Below, one piece after another: positions 46,641 to 58,581 of a DNA stretch of 64,000 nt. How positions within the stretch are numbered: position 1 is the stretch's first letter; the number at the start of each line of letters is the position of its first letter. The notes beneath the pieces are model-generated. The model saw nothing but the letters and a program-made list of their open reading frames with translations, had not been told where the DNA came from and ran no database searches. A program made the position numbers and the translations under genes. Origin of the DNA: Macrostomum hystrix (taxonomy: Eukaryota; Platyhelminthes; Macrostomidae); assembly GCA_950097015.1 (NCBI GenBank), contig CATNEN010000010.1, positions 1,070,501-1,134,500 on the forward strand, written 5' to 3'.

Positions 46641-47139
46641 AAGAACCACAAAAACAAAACTGAAAACGGTATGGCCTAAAACTAAACAGAGACAGTCTGC
46701 TGGTCTCATAATTGGTTTATTTTTTTGCGCAGCACATAATCTATTACTCACAGTAGTGAGTGGTAAGACATGCGACTAAATTTACCCGGATAACAATCAA
46801 CAGTGACTGGTGGGGCTGAAGAAACAAAAAATAGATCAGGCTCAGCAGACGGCCGCCAGCCTACAGTATAACTAAAGGTTGGGCGGGAAGCCTAGGAAGA
46901 GATGAACAATTTTACACGGCAAACTAAACTACAAAAAGAAATTTGAATTTAACAATAGTTAACAATTCGTTTTCTTCACTTAAAAAGTAACCAACCACAC
47001 AACTATGAGGGCTGAAAGATTAGAAGGAACTGACGTTGGGCGGTACCAGAAATGTTCGAGCTAAAGTTTAAGGCGAAATCGGGCGCACAGTGTCTGGCTC
47101 ATGAGTTCCTCTTAAAGTCTTCAGTAGTGAGCCCAAATC
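46641..47139. other. Gap between PGLS and IF1
   Basis: The missing first PGLS exon and promoter should lie here, together with the IF1 3' UTR. Neither could be pinned down. Confidence 0.3.
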
Positions 47140-49180
47140 TCAGTCCTTCTTTTTCTCTCCTTCGTGCTCCTTGGCGCTCAGGTCGTTCATGCGAGCCTTG
47201 TGCCGCTGGATGGCCTCCAGGTGGCGCACGATCTCCTTCTCGTGATGGTCCACCTGCGGGTGGGGCACGGCTGCCCACAGTCAGCGGATTCGAACCCATG
47301 ACCACTCACTGAGACAATGCTAATTTAAAACTGATGAAAATAAATAGTAGATCTCAAACTGAGGACAATGAGGAGCTTGTCTCAAACTGAGGACAATGAG
47401 GAGCTGGTCTCAAACTGAGGACAATGAGGAGCAGATTTCAAACTGAGGACAATGAGGACCTGGTCTCAAACTGAGGACAATGAGGAGCAGATTTCAAACT
47501 GAGGACAATTTGGAGCTGGTCTCAAACTGAGGACAATTTGGAGCTGGTCTCAAACTGAGGACAATGAGGAGCTGGTCTCAAACTGAGGACGATGAGGAGC
47601 TGGTCTCAAACTGAGGACAATGAGGAGCAGATTTCAAACTGAGGACAATTTGGAGCTGGTCTCAAACGGAGGACAATTTGGAGCTGGTCTCAAACTGAGG
47701 ACAATGAGGAGCTGGTCTCAAACTGAGGACGATGAGGAGCAGATCTCAAACTGAGGACAATTTGGAGCTGGTCTCAAACGGAGGACAATTTGGAGCTGGT
47801 CTCAAACTGAGGACAATGAGGAGCTGGTCTCAAACTGAGGACGATGAGGAGCAGATCTCAAACTGAGGACAATTTGGAGCTGGTCTCAAACGGAGGACAA
47901 TGAGGAGCTGGTCTCAAACTGAGGACGATGAGGAGCTGGTCTCAAACTGAGGACAATTTGGAGCTGGTCTCAAACTGAGGACAATGAGGAGCTGGTCTCA
48001 AACTGAGGACAATTTGGAGCTGGTCTCAAACTGAGGACGATGAGGAGCAGATCTCAAACTGAGGACAATTTGGAGCTGGTCTCAAACGGAGGACAATTTG
48101 GAGCTGGTCTCAAACTGAGGACAATGAGGAGCTGGTCTCAAACTGAGGACGATGAGGAGCAGATCTCAAACTGAGGACAATTTGGAGCTGGTCTCAAACG
48201 GAGGACAATTTGGAGCTGGTCTCAAACTGAGGACAATGAGGAGCTGGTCTCAAACTGAGGACAATGAGGAGCAGATCTCAAACTGAGGACAGTGAGGAGC
48301 TGGTCTCAAACTGAGGACAATGAGGACCTGGTCTCAAACTGAGGACAATGAGGAGCTGGTCTCAAACTGAGGACAATGAGGAGCTGGTCTCAAACTGAGG
48401 ACAGTGAGGAGCTGGTCTCAAACTGAGGACAGTGAGGAGCTGGTCTCAAACTGAGGACAGTGAGGAGCTGGTCTCAAACTGAGGACAGTGAGGAGCTGGT
48501 CTCAAACTGAGGACAATGAGGAGCTGGTCTCAAACTGAGGACAATGAGGACCTGGTCTCAAACTGAGGACAATTTGGAGCTGGTCTCAAACTGAGGACAA
48601 TGAGGAGCTGGTCTCAAACTGAGGACAATGAGGAGCAGATTTCAAACTGAGGACAATTTGGAGCTGGTCTCAAACTGAGGACAATGAGGAGCAGATTTCA
48701 AACTGAGGACAATTTGGAGCTGGTCTCAAACTGAGGACAATGAGGAGCTGGTCTCAAACTGAGGACAATGAGGACCTGGTCTCAAACTGAGGACAATGAG
48801 GAGCTGGTCTCAAACTGAGGACAGTGAGGAGCTGGTCTCAAACTGAGGACAATGAGGAGCTGGTCTCAAACTGAGGACAATGAGGACCTGGTCTCAAACT
48901 GAGGAAAATAGTCTCAAACTCGCACCTCATCCTCAAGGTGCTCCTTGAGCTTGGACAGCTGCTCCTTCTGCAGCCGGCGGAAGTACTCCTCCTCCCTAGC
49001 GGCTTCCATCTTGCCGAAGGCTCCGCCGGCCTCGCGGATGCTGCCGCCGGAACCGCCACCTTTGCCGGAGCCGCGGCCCAACTCATCGCCGGACATGGCG
49101 CGCCTGGTGGCGGAGAAGATGGCAGCGGAGGGAGCTGCCGGGCGGAGCTGGAGCAGGCGAGCGAAGCGGCACAAGGACAT
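47140..49180 (-). CDS. ATP5IF1: ATP synthase inhibitory factor IF1, mitochondrial
   Basis: Two exons, 49180-48926 and 47253-47140, join in phase 0 to 122 aa. IF1 binds F1 in mitochondria and blocks ATP hydrolysis when the proton gradient falls. The start chosen gives an Arg-rich, acid-free presequence ([16 protein letters not shown]). Then come a Gly-rich stretch, the minimal inhibitory sequence ([20 protein letters not shown] at about 47-66) and a long coiled coil. Exon 2 completes the coiled coil ([20 protein letters not shown]) and ends in EHEGEKKKD. His residues at HEDE-like and DHH positions may serve the pH switch known for IF1. The 1.67-kb intron is almost wholly a 28-bp minisatellite. 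Confidence 0.92.
47264..47310 (-). mobile_element. tRNA/SINE B-box-like remnant
   Basis: On minus, TGGGTTCGAATCCGC matches a pol III B box closely and lies 20-40 bp before the acceptor of IF1 exon 2. No A box or full tRNA fold could be built, so it is taken as a SINE scrap. Confidence 0.3.
47350..48912. repeat. 28-bp minisatellite, about 55 copies (IF1 intron)
   Basis: Units aaactgaggacaatgaggag plus ctggtctc, with variants (tttggag; cagatct; acgatg) in repeating blocks. It starts about 14 bp after the exon 1 donor and fills nearly the whole intron. On the transcribed strand each unit carries CCTCAG/TTT, resembling a 3' splice site. Confidence 0.95.
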
Positions 49181-49589
49181 GACCGGAGTAGTGTTGCACT
49201 GCAAACGTGGGCCGGTGGGAAATGCAAGTAGCATGGATTGAGAGGAAAGATGATATATAAAAATACAGGCTAAAATAGACATTAGACAGTGCACTTTCTG
49301 GCAAGCCGTTTAGACTGAAACAGCAAAACTGGTCTACTAAAAGTGATTCGCCAAACAATTTAAAACCTGCTTTTTTATTTGCTCAGTAAATACCTAAAGC
49401 ACTTTGCTTTGGGCGCTTTAGCTTGACAATGAAACCGTGCTTGCCGAAATAAAAAAATCGTCTTATTTGTCAAAATACCGGCGTGTGTGCAATGTCAGCA
49501 CTGCGGCAAACCATATTTAATTCTCAGAATGGGCGATGACCTGCTGTAGCCAGGGTGCCACTTGGGACTTGGACCTGAGGACAAGATAA

Positions 49590-49780
49590 AGGCTGGATTT
49601 CGATTTGGAGGACGCAATCGAAGCGGGATCTATGGACCTGAGGCGGGATTTGAGGACTTTATGAACGCGGGATTTGAGGACATAATGAGGCGGGATTTTT
49701 AGGACCTTATGAACGCGGGATTTGAGGACATAATGAGGCGGGATTTGAGGACCTAATAAAGGCAGCATATGAGGACCAGA
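49590..49780. repeat. Short degenerate repeat
   Basis: Alternating words ggcgggatttgaggacctta and aacgcgggatttgaggac recur four or five times. The minus strand has an open frame with repeats of KSRVHKVL type, judged non-coding. Confidence 0.6.
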
Positions 49781-50239
49781 TCGGCGCATCTGTACGTCAA
49801 ACTTTGTCTTACTAAAGAAACTATAAAAAGCAACAAAGCAAACAAGGTTAAATAACTAACCATATACGCTGATATACTTTGGTATCTGGAGCACACAGCT
49901 CAAGCGCAGTAAGCAAGTGCAGCTATCAATGGTCAGACGCTGGATAAAACTTACAGACATGAACGTCAGAATGAAAGCCAAGTGGATAGCCAGGCATTAT
50001 CTATAAGCAAGAACGATCTAACAGAAATGCCATAACAGAAGTGCATAAACATTCTAAGAAATACAAAAGTACATTCATTATCCAATGACGCTCAACAAAT
50101 TATTCACTAGACGGATTAAATTCCAAAAATTGTTTAAGTGATACTTGGGAGCACAATAGAACAGTAAAACGTGTCTGCGCTAACTTTCAGAGATGGGTAA
50201 TCAGAAAAACATTTAGGAAGGGGCTCAGAGAATGGGATA

Positions 50240-50945
50240 ACTAGGAGCAGAAAAGGGAGAATGGAATAAGGGAATAAACTGGGAGAATGGAATAAGGGAA
50301 TGAGATAACTAGGAGAAAAAGTGGGGGAATGGAATTAGGGGATAAGATTACTGTGAGAAGAAGTGGGAGAATGGAATCAGGGAATGGGAGAATGGAATCA
50401 GGGAATAGGATAACTAGGAGAAGAAGTGGGAGAATGGAATCAGGGAGTAGGATAACTAGGAGAAGAAGTGGGAGAATGGAATCAGGGAGTAGGATAACTA
50501 GGAGAAGAAGTGGGAGAATGGAATCAGGGAATAGGATAGCTAGGAGAAGAAGTGGGGGAATGAAATCAGGGAGTAGGATAACTAGGAGAAGAACTGGGGG
50601 AATGAAATCAGGGAGTAGGATAACTAGGAGAAGAACTGGGGGAATGAAATCAGGGAGTAGGATAACTAGGAGAAGAACTGGGGGAATGAAATCAGGGAGT
50701 AGGATAACTAGGAGAAGAACTGGGGGAATGAAATCAGGGAGTAGGATAACTAGGAGAAGAACTGGGAGAATGGAATCAGGGAATAGGATAACTAGGAGAA
50801 GAACTGGGAGAATGGAATCAGGGAATAGGATAACTAGGAGAAGAAGTGGGAGAATGGAATCAGGGAATAGGATAACTAGGAGAAGAAGTGGGAGAATGGA
50901 ATCAGGGAATAGGATAGCTAGGACAAAAAATAGAGAATGGGATAA
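50240..50945. repeat. 42-bp minisatellite, about 15 copies
   Basis: Purine-rich units of gggagaatggaatcagggaa plus taggataactaggagaagaagt type. The plus strand is almost all purine (A/G), a composition that can form triplex or slipped structures. Open frames on both strands follow from the unit length. Confidence 0.9.
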
Positions 50946-51063
50946 AAATGGGACAAAACGTAAGAGGAAATAAGAATAAGAAAAATGAGGAGAATGAAGC
51001 AAGGGGGATATCCAAACAATGGTATTGTGGAGGCACAGCCAGTTTCTGAACCCCAGTTGCGAG

Positions 51064-52732
51064 TCAATAGTCACAGGACCCATCTGACCATCCGTTGCGC
51101 CATCGGTCGAGCACCTGGTCGCAGTTGAACAGCGGCTTGCCCAGTCGATCATTAACCAGGTTGTGCTGCTCGCAAAGCCACCGGTTCAGGGCCCGGCCGT
51201 CCCGCACTGGAGGCGGAGACCTGCAATTGAAAATAAAAGGACCGTAAAATGAATTGCGTTCAATAACATTTGTCCAAAGAAATATAATTGTGCAGATATG
51301 GATACCTCATTGCCTTTCGACTCTTATACAAGCTAACACTTTAGGAAAGACGGGATAGGGGCCAGTCACTCCAGGAAAGACGGGATAGGGGCCAGTCACT
51401 CCAGGAAAGACGGGATAGGGGCCAGTCACTCCAGGAAAGACGGGATAGGGGCCAGTCACTCCAGGAAAGATGGGATAGGGGCCAGTCACTCTAGGAAAGA
51501 CAGGATAGGGGCCAGTCACTCCAGGAAAGACGGGATAGGGGCCAGTCACTCCAGGAAAGATGGGATAGGGGCCAGTCACTCCAGGAAAGACGGGATAGGG
51601 GCCAGTCACTCCAGGAAAGATGGGATAGGGGCCAGTCACTCTAGGAAAGACAGGATAGGGGCCAGTCACTCCAGGAAAGACGGGATAGGGGCCAGTCACT
51701 CCAGGAAAGACGGGATAGGGGCCAGTCACTCCAGGAAAGACAGGATAGGGGCCAGTTACTCCAGGAAAGACAGGATAGGGGCCAGTCACTCCAGGATAGG
51801 GGCCAGTCACTCCAGGAAAGACGGGATAGGGGCCAGTCACTCCAGGAAAGACAGGATAGGGGCCAGTCACACCAGGAGAGACAGGGTCAATTACACCCGT
51901 AAAGTTAAGATAAGAGGTTCCAAGGACCCAATGGCGAACGGGAGGGAGGTGGGTAAGTTACGCATGAAGGACAGGAGGGTCTATTACCACTGAAGAATAC
52001 CAGTAGCCTATGAAAACGTTTTATAATATACGAGTAAAAGAGACGGCAAAATAAAAATAAAAAGCACAGCGGCTCACTTGGCTATGTTGGCCTGAAAGTC
52101 CTCGCTGCAGTGCGGACAGGGAAACAGGCGGGAGAAGGCACGCAGCAGGGAGTCCATATCGGTCGCCTGCTGAGCGCTAGGCTGGTCCGGGTAATAAGCG
52201 GCTAAGGTGTGCAGCACGGACCAGGACTTGCGACCCAGTGACACCTGTGGGAGATGGGATTTGCTTCAATTAACATTTTTTATAGATGGATAGAGCTTAA
52301 ACCTAGTCCAGTTGGGCCAGATGAGCAGTCAGTAGCCAGATGAGCCAGATGAGCAGGCCAGATGAGCAGTCAGGGTGAGTGGGAGTGACAGATCACTGAC
52401 TAAGACACTACCTGAGGGTGAGTGGGAGTGACAGATCACTGACTAAGACACTGTAGGCGAGCAGAATCAGGAAAGGCCGCTGTCACCTGATCAAGCGGGC
52501 ACTGGGGAGCGATCCTTTTCTGACTGTCGCCCAGTGCCTGGCCGCTTTTCTGCAGCTTGCGCCGTCCAGTGAGGACATCGTTGATGTCGATGCAGGCGCG
52601 ACAGACGCCCTCCAGTAGGGGATTTCGACCCAGCGGTGCCAGCGGAGGCTGCAAAGTTTGACGATTGCCGGAATCCGAAATTTGATCGGCATCATCGGCA
52701 GATGCGTCGAATTCGTAGCGAGATCGGCGGGA
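51064..52732 (-). CDS. GFER: FAD-linked sulfhydryl oxidase ALR (5' exon not found)
   Basis: Three exons, 52732-52487, 52244-52078 and 51220-51064, join in phase to 189 codons plus stop. GFER/Erv1 reoxidises Mia40 in the mitochondrial intermembrane space during disulfide-relay import. Seen in order: the N-terminal VCRACID that matches the human CRAC site; LGRKSWSVLHTLAAYYPD, the FAD-binding helix; the active-site pair in FPCPHCSEDF (CPHC where human has CEEC); and the CX16C structural pair in WLCEQHNLVNDRLGKPLFNC, followed by WRNGWSDGSCDY at the end. The first exon shown starts at an acceptor in frame (attcag/TCC), so an upstream exon with the start codon is missing. Intron 2 holds a 30-bp minisatellite and intron 1 a 35-bp-type duplication near 52374-52452. 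Confidence 0.93.
51339..51890. repeat. 30-bp minisatellite, about 18 copies (GFER intron)
   Basis: Units gccagtcactccaggaaaga plus cgggataggg, highly uniform, with one 18-bp-shortened copy near 51795. The minus frame reads GVTGPYPVFP repeats, but the array lies between two GFER exons and is intronic. Confidence 0.95.
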
Positions 52733-54296
52733 CTGAATGATTTGTAATCAAATTTAATGTTGATCTGAATTTTTGTTGGTTTCCAGCTCTAATCAAAAGA
52801 ATGTTAGCAACATACAAAAATTATCAGACAATGAAATATGATTTGCTGCTAAAAGTGGCAGTTTCTCAACATTTAGTACTTATAAGTTTTTTCTGCCACA
52901 TGGTCTGTCAAATTATTGCCTACTGTTGTAGCTTGTTAAAGCTTGTTTTGTATTGTGTTTTTTCATTAAGTTTTTGCCTTTAAATGGCACTATTAAAACT
53001 ATATGACACATTTTTCAGAGGTAATTATAAAACTCAGATGATGACAAATATATATATACCAATATGGAATTCAAAATTAGTTACTAAAAGTACTAAGATA
53101 TAAAGTACAAAAAAATATATTTATCAGAATTTCCTGCTTTGCATATTGCTGGTACCAATTTAACAGCTGGGTGAACTGAAGCAATGCAGAGTTAAGTGTC
53201 TTGCTAAAGGACACAAATTGTTCCAGTGGAGTCGGGAATCGAACCCCCGACCTTCAAGTTGTGAGTCCGATGCTCTAACCACTACCACTAGGCTACAACC
53301 TCTCTAATAAACATAGCCTAATATAAAGCCATGCATCATCAGCAAAACATGTTTTGGCAATCCTTAAGTCCCATATCTTGCATTATGCAGTTAGGTATCA
53401 GTTGAAAAAACATTTAAATATTCTCAGCAGTTCAAAGTAACAAGTAGGGCCTAAAGCATCATAAAATGCAGGTCATTGATTTCTAAAATACTAATTTTTG
53501 ATTGTATTATAAAACACTAACACCTGACATATATATAAATAGTAAATAAATACAATAGTAAATAGTTTATATCAAAAGCATTTAATTGTAAGTTTAAAAG
53601 CTGTTAAAAACTGTATTTTTTATAGTCATCCCATAGCTAATCTCTTGTATAGTAATAATTTTCATAAAAGTCTCGAAAAATTATGCTAGGAAAAGAAAAC
53701 TATAAGTCTGAGTTTAAAGCTATATTTTTTAAATTTTATATTGCAAAATATCTATGATGTTTTATTATAATGTATGTTTAAAAGACTTGTCTTTCTGAGG
53801 ATAACTCAATGTAAAAGGAATATTTTGGCATATAAACATATCGCTACACTATAACTAAGTCTATCGCTTGTGCCTATGCACACTGGAATAGTCTATTTTA
53901 GAGGACAATACAAAGTTAATTTTTCCATGCTTATTAAGGTCAGTGACATGATGAATGCAAGGACACTAGAAGAAGAGAAGGAGAATCTCAACTGTCTCAA
54001 CAATCTCAACAAATCTCAAAATTTATGCACGCAACATAAATGAAAAAATCAAAATTTACTTTTTTAGCGATATAACAAAACAGAAGCTCAAAGGCCGAAA
54101 CAAATACTTTTATTCCGAAATGCATTGGCTATCTAGATGAAAAAACGTTTTAAAAGCATTTTATTGACCTTTGATAACTAAGTTGCGATTTTAAGACAAC
54201 TATGCTTCCATTTTCAACTTGTCACTGCCGGATCAATTTTTTGTTTATAGATTTTCTAGTTTATGTTATTATCTTTTTGCTCCACATGAAGCAACG
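52733..54296. other. AT-rich region between GFER and MAPK15
   Basis: The missing GFER start exon and the promoters of both divergent genes should lie here. Apart from a SINE at 53130-53310 no feature was recognised. Confidence 0.4.
53130..53310 (-). mobile_element. tRNA-derived SINE with a conserved central domain
   Basis: On minus, the head (53310-53220) has an A-box-like tagcctagtggtag and a B-box GGGTTCGATTCCC. It is followed by a body reading gtcctttagcaagacactta, then cttcagttcacccagctg and ttggtacc. This body closely resembles the central domain shared by SINE superfamilies found in many invertebrates (Meta-SINE-like, by memory). It differs from the SINE at 452-796. Confidence 0.7.
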
Positions 54297-57200
54297 ATGA
54301 CTATGAATTCAGAGGTGGAGCCACATATAACTAAGAAGTATGAAATCAAGAAGCGACTGGGTAAAGGGGTAAGTGACATGCTTTAACAACTACTTGAAAG
54401 CTCCAGCTCTTTAAATCGTAAACATTAAAATATTACATCTTGAGATGTAAACTGATAAGAATACCATGAATAGCAGCTGCCGATATTGTTAAATTTGTTG
54501 CGATTTTAGGCAGCAAGCTTTTTTCAACGCTGCAAAGTTTGAAACATGAGATACACTTTAATCTAACATCGTATGCTACTTTCATTACCTTGCTTATATT
54601 TTAAGAACAACGTGTTAGTGCTCTGTGTATTTTTTTATTTCTATGTCGATGCATTTTTTTAAATTTTCATTGATTTTCGTTCTTCTGTGTAGCCTTCTAT
54701 AGTTTTTATTCGAAACAAGGCTATTCAACAATATAGATCGTATTAATTTTTGCTCTTCTCTTTTTTCTTATATTTTTTCTTCTTCTCTTCTTTTTTTCTT
54801 CGCTTTTTAGCAAGTGTTATTATATATACGTATATACATATATACTACAAGGCAATATATAATATCTTAAAATTTCAAACAAACGTCGGAATCTTCATTT
54901 CGAAAGTTCTAGCTCCTGCCCCAAATAACTCAGTGTAGAAATGAATAGAAAAACTAAAAACGTGTTCCAAAATCACAACTTCTTTGACCACAACCTCAGG
55001 CCTACGGCATCGTCTGGAAGGCAATTGATCGACGAACCGGCGAAGTTGTTGCTCTAAAGAAAATTTTTGATGCATTTCGCAATCAGACAGACGCGCAAGT
55101 AAGTTTATCAATAAATTCTAATTTTTTTATTTTATATAAGTTTCAACTTGCCAAACTATAGGCCAAATATGAAAGCTTAAGTCTTTATTATTAAATTATA
55201 TGGATTTCCGTTCTCGACATTTTGTCATAAAAATAGCTTGTCATTTTGCAGCGGACGTTTCGAGAAATCGCATTCCTGCAGGAGTTTGCCGACCATCCCA
55301 ACATTGTGAAACTGCTCAACGTCATCAAAGCGGAGAATGACAAAGACATTTATCTAGTGTTCGAGTCTATGGGTGAGGTCTTGTTTATCAATTTCAATGG
55401 ATTGAAATTCGAAGCTTCATGATCGTTCTCCATTTGCCAGACACGGATCTGCACAATGTGATAAAGAAAGGCAACATCCTAAAGGACGTGCACAAGCAGT
55501 ACATCATGTACCAGATGTTCAAGGCCACTTACTACGTGCACTCCGGCAACTGCATCCATCGCGATCAAAAGCCGAGCAATGTCCTGCTGGACTCTGAGTG
55601 TTTCGTTAAGCTGTGCGACTTTGGCCTGGCTCGGTCGCTGTCCCAGCTGGGGCGGCTGGACGAGGGCGGCGCCGACCCGGCCCTCACTGAGTACGTGGCC
55701 ACCCGCTGGTACCGGGCGCCGGAGATCCTGCTGGCCTCGCACCGGTACACCAAGGTAGTAAATCAAATGTTCACCAAGGACCGCTAGGAGTAGAAGAATG
55801 GGAAACAAAGTTTTTAGCAATAATTTAGAGGGGTGGTTTTCGCCGAAAGTTCTGTGACGCAAGTCATTACCACCGAAAATCGCGCGAAAACCGCAGGGCG
55901 TGGACATGTGGTCTCTGGGCTGCATCCTGGGCGAGATGCTCCTGGGCAAGCCGCTGTTCCCCGGCAGCTCCACGCTCAACCAGATCGAGCGCATCATGGC
56001 CGCCATTCCTCCGCCGAGTCCCGAGGACGTCCGGAGCATCGGCAGCGCCTACGGTGCCAGCATCCTGGAGAAGGCGGCGGTGCGCGGTCGGCGAACGCTC
56101 GAGTCGCTGATTCCGAACGCGGATCCTGTAGCAATGGACCTCATGCAGCGCCTGCTGCAGTTCAATCCGGACAAGCGGCTGACGGCTGAGGAAGCGCTGC
56201 GGCATCCATACGTGCGCAGGTTTCACAACCCGGCCGAGGAGATCGCGCTGCATCGGGACGTTGTGCCGCCGGTGAGTGCCGCCGGCCTTCGCTTTGCTGG
56301 TTTGGGCTTAGCCATGCTGGCTTCTCGGAAGTTTTGACGATAAAAAATATTGTTCATGAGAACTCCATTCATGACACAGCTTGTTCATGAGAACTCTATC
56401 CATGACACAGCTTGTTCATGAGAACTCTATCCATGACACAGCTTGTTCATGAGAACTCCATCACGAGAACTCAAAAAAGCTAAATTTTTGCTGACAATAA
56501 TGCTCATCTAAAAAGGAATATGATGTGTTTTCTGAATTTTTGTCTAGGGGTGTTTAGCCCTGTAACGTTCAGATGAGTTTTTTAGCTCCTGGTACAGATG
56601 CTATCTAGTCTTTTGGTGCTATCGATGTTCTAAAATTTGGTATTTGCTTAGATTTACGGATTGTTTCTCCACTGCTGCTGAAATCAAACGCAAATATGTA
56701 AAATCCCCACCAAACAGGTGGACGACAACTCGCAGCTCAGCGTGGCGGAGTACCGCAACCGCCTCTACGAGATGATTGTGGCCAAGAAGGCTGCCAGGCG
56801 TCAGCGCCGTCGTGAGGAGCGCGAGCGACGCCGTCAGGAACGCCAGCACCAGGATCATCAGCAGCAGCAGCCGCCGACGAGGGCCTCAACTTCATCCTCC
56901 GTTAACGAAGCTTCCTCGTCCGCGGCAGCCGCGGCGGCCACGCCTGATTCCGGGGGTCGGGATCGCGGCTACCAGCAGCAGCAGCAGCCAGGTTCTCGAC
57001 GGGGCAGCCTCGGCCGCAGCGGCAGCTACCGGGACCTGCAGCAGCAGCTGTCCTCCACCGCCCAGCTGCGAGCCAGCCGCTCTACCGGCTTCTACGGCGG
57101 CGGTGGCGGCGCCAAGCCCTCGTCAGCGTCGTCTACGGCCTCTGGCGGGCTTCAGCGCCAGCGCAGCTACGAGAATCTCAGCGCCAGCAGCAAGGCCGGC

Positions 57201-58544
57201 GCCCTGGGCAGCTCGCTTAATCGGACTACACCGCTGCACAATGGGACCTATGGCTACTCGGTGAGAACGCACTATTTAGTCACACTGTTCATGTGAATAC
57301 GTGTAGCTACTAAGAGCTACTTAGATCAGTAGGTACTTTAGAAAATAACTTCAAGGATGTTTTTGTTATGTAAAGTATTGCATTTCGTAAAAGGTTTAAT
57401 GAGATAAAACGACCCTTTCGAGGGTCACCCAACATTCCTGTCCGTCAAATCTGGGAGCAAATAAATGTTGCCCAAGTTGGGGAACACTAAAATGCGTAAA
57501 GTTTTTTGGGAAGGAAGTAAAGGAAGTTTGGGAAGTCATTTCAAATCTTTCATTATTACAAATTGTATTAATATCCAGTGCCTGTCACTATAACAAACAT
57601 CCGTTCCCGTCTCAACAGGATGAGGTTCGTATCCTGCAACTGGCGATAGAAAAGATTCAACATTTTGTTTTCGATGCCTTTAACCCATTTTTCAAATCGC
57701 TTTATTGGCTTGATTTCTGCGGTTAGGTTAGCAATCAAATTAAAGCAAGTGTTTATTTCATTCTGCCTGCTCCTTGGTGATCAGCTGAAGCTGCTTGATT
57801 CCTATCATATTAGCCGCCCTGGCTCGACTGCTCAATTTCGCATCCTAATTTTCCCTTGAGTGAGAATCGAACTCTCGACCTCTTGACCAGAAGCCCGACG
57901 CTCTAAAGCATAAGCAAATAGTATCCAGAGTCCTCAGCAAAGTAAAAAAAACAGGAAAACTTTTTACAGTCGGATTCGCAGCAGCAGCATCATACGGGAG
58001 ATTCGGAACGAATTTGGAGTCGACATCAGCAAAGTGTAAACAATATTAGAACATTACTTCTGACTCGAGATCTAGTCGATGTTTGACCTAGTATTCACAC
58101 TGATTAACCTGTCTGTTAAAAGTACATCCTATGTCTGGCCCGCACTGTATGGCTTTTTATTCTCATTCTAGTATTTCTAAGCAATAGAGAGACCATCTTC
58201 TGCCAGAGAATCTGTCACTATTGGATGCGCTGCTAAGAGCTTTTAAAAACTTATTTCTATGCTCCTGTACTGTCTGATTCTTCTTTCTGACTGGCTTTTC
58301 GTCTATTTATAATTCTTTTTAACTCACTCTAATTGCTGCGCTTTATTGCAACGAGAGATTTGAAAAATTGGGCAGAATTGTTTGGAGTGTCGAGCGGGAC
58401 TCTGACGCGATACGCCAACCCATGCTGGCTTTGCAGAGCGCGGCCGCATTGGCTGAAGCCCGGCGTCAGCAGTCAGCGCCGGTGGCCTCCTACCAGTCTC
58501 GACCGCCAACCGGGAGCAGCGGCATCGGCATGGGGGGCGGAGGA

Positions 58545-58581
<37 letters not shown>

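Larger units (their letters stand above)
49181..51063. other. IF1 upstream region with two repeat arrays
   Basis: Non-coding apart from two arrays annotated separately. The first few hundred bases beyond 49180 should contain the IF1 promoter; the right end is the GFER 3' flank. Confidence 0.4.

Noticed and set aside
46641-47139. A short start exon for PGLS near 46745-46775 on minus (MSYHSLL followed by gtgagt).
   Set aside because: Its splice phase does not fit the PGLS exon, which needs phase 0.
51307-51870. Collagen-like GVTGPYPVFP repeat protein on minus.
   Set aside because: The 30-bp array lies between two in-phase GFER exons and is intronic.
53220-53310. tRNA gene on minus.
   Set aside because: Good B box, but the anticodon stem cannot pair, and a SINE body follows; it is a SINE head.
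55560-55570. HRDQ instead of HRDL in the MAPK15 catalytic loop as a lesion.
   Set aside because: HRDQKPSN is the normal sequence of MAPK15/ERK7-8; it supports the assignment.
57842-57905. tRNA gene on minus.
   Set aside because: T-arm-like sequence present, but no complete acceptor stem; treated as a SINE remnant.
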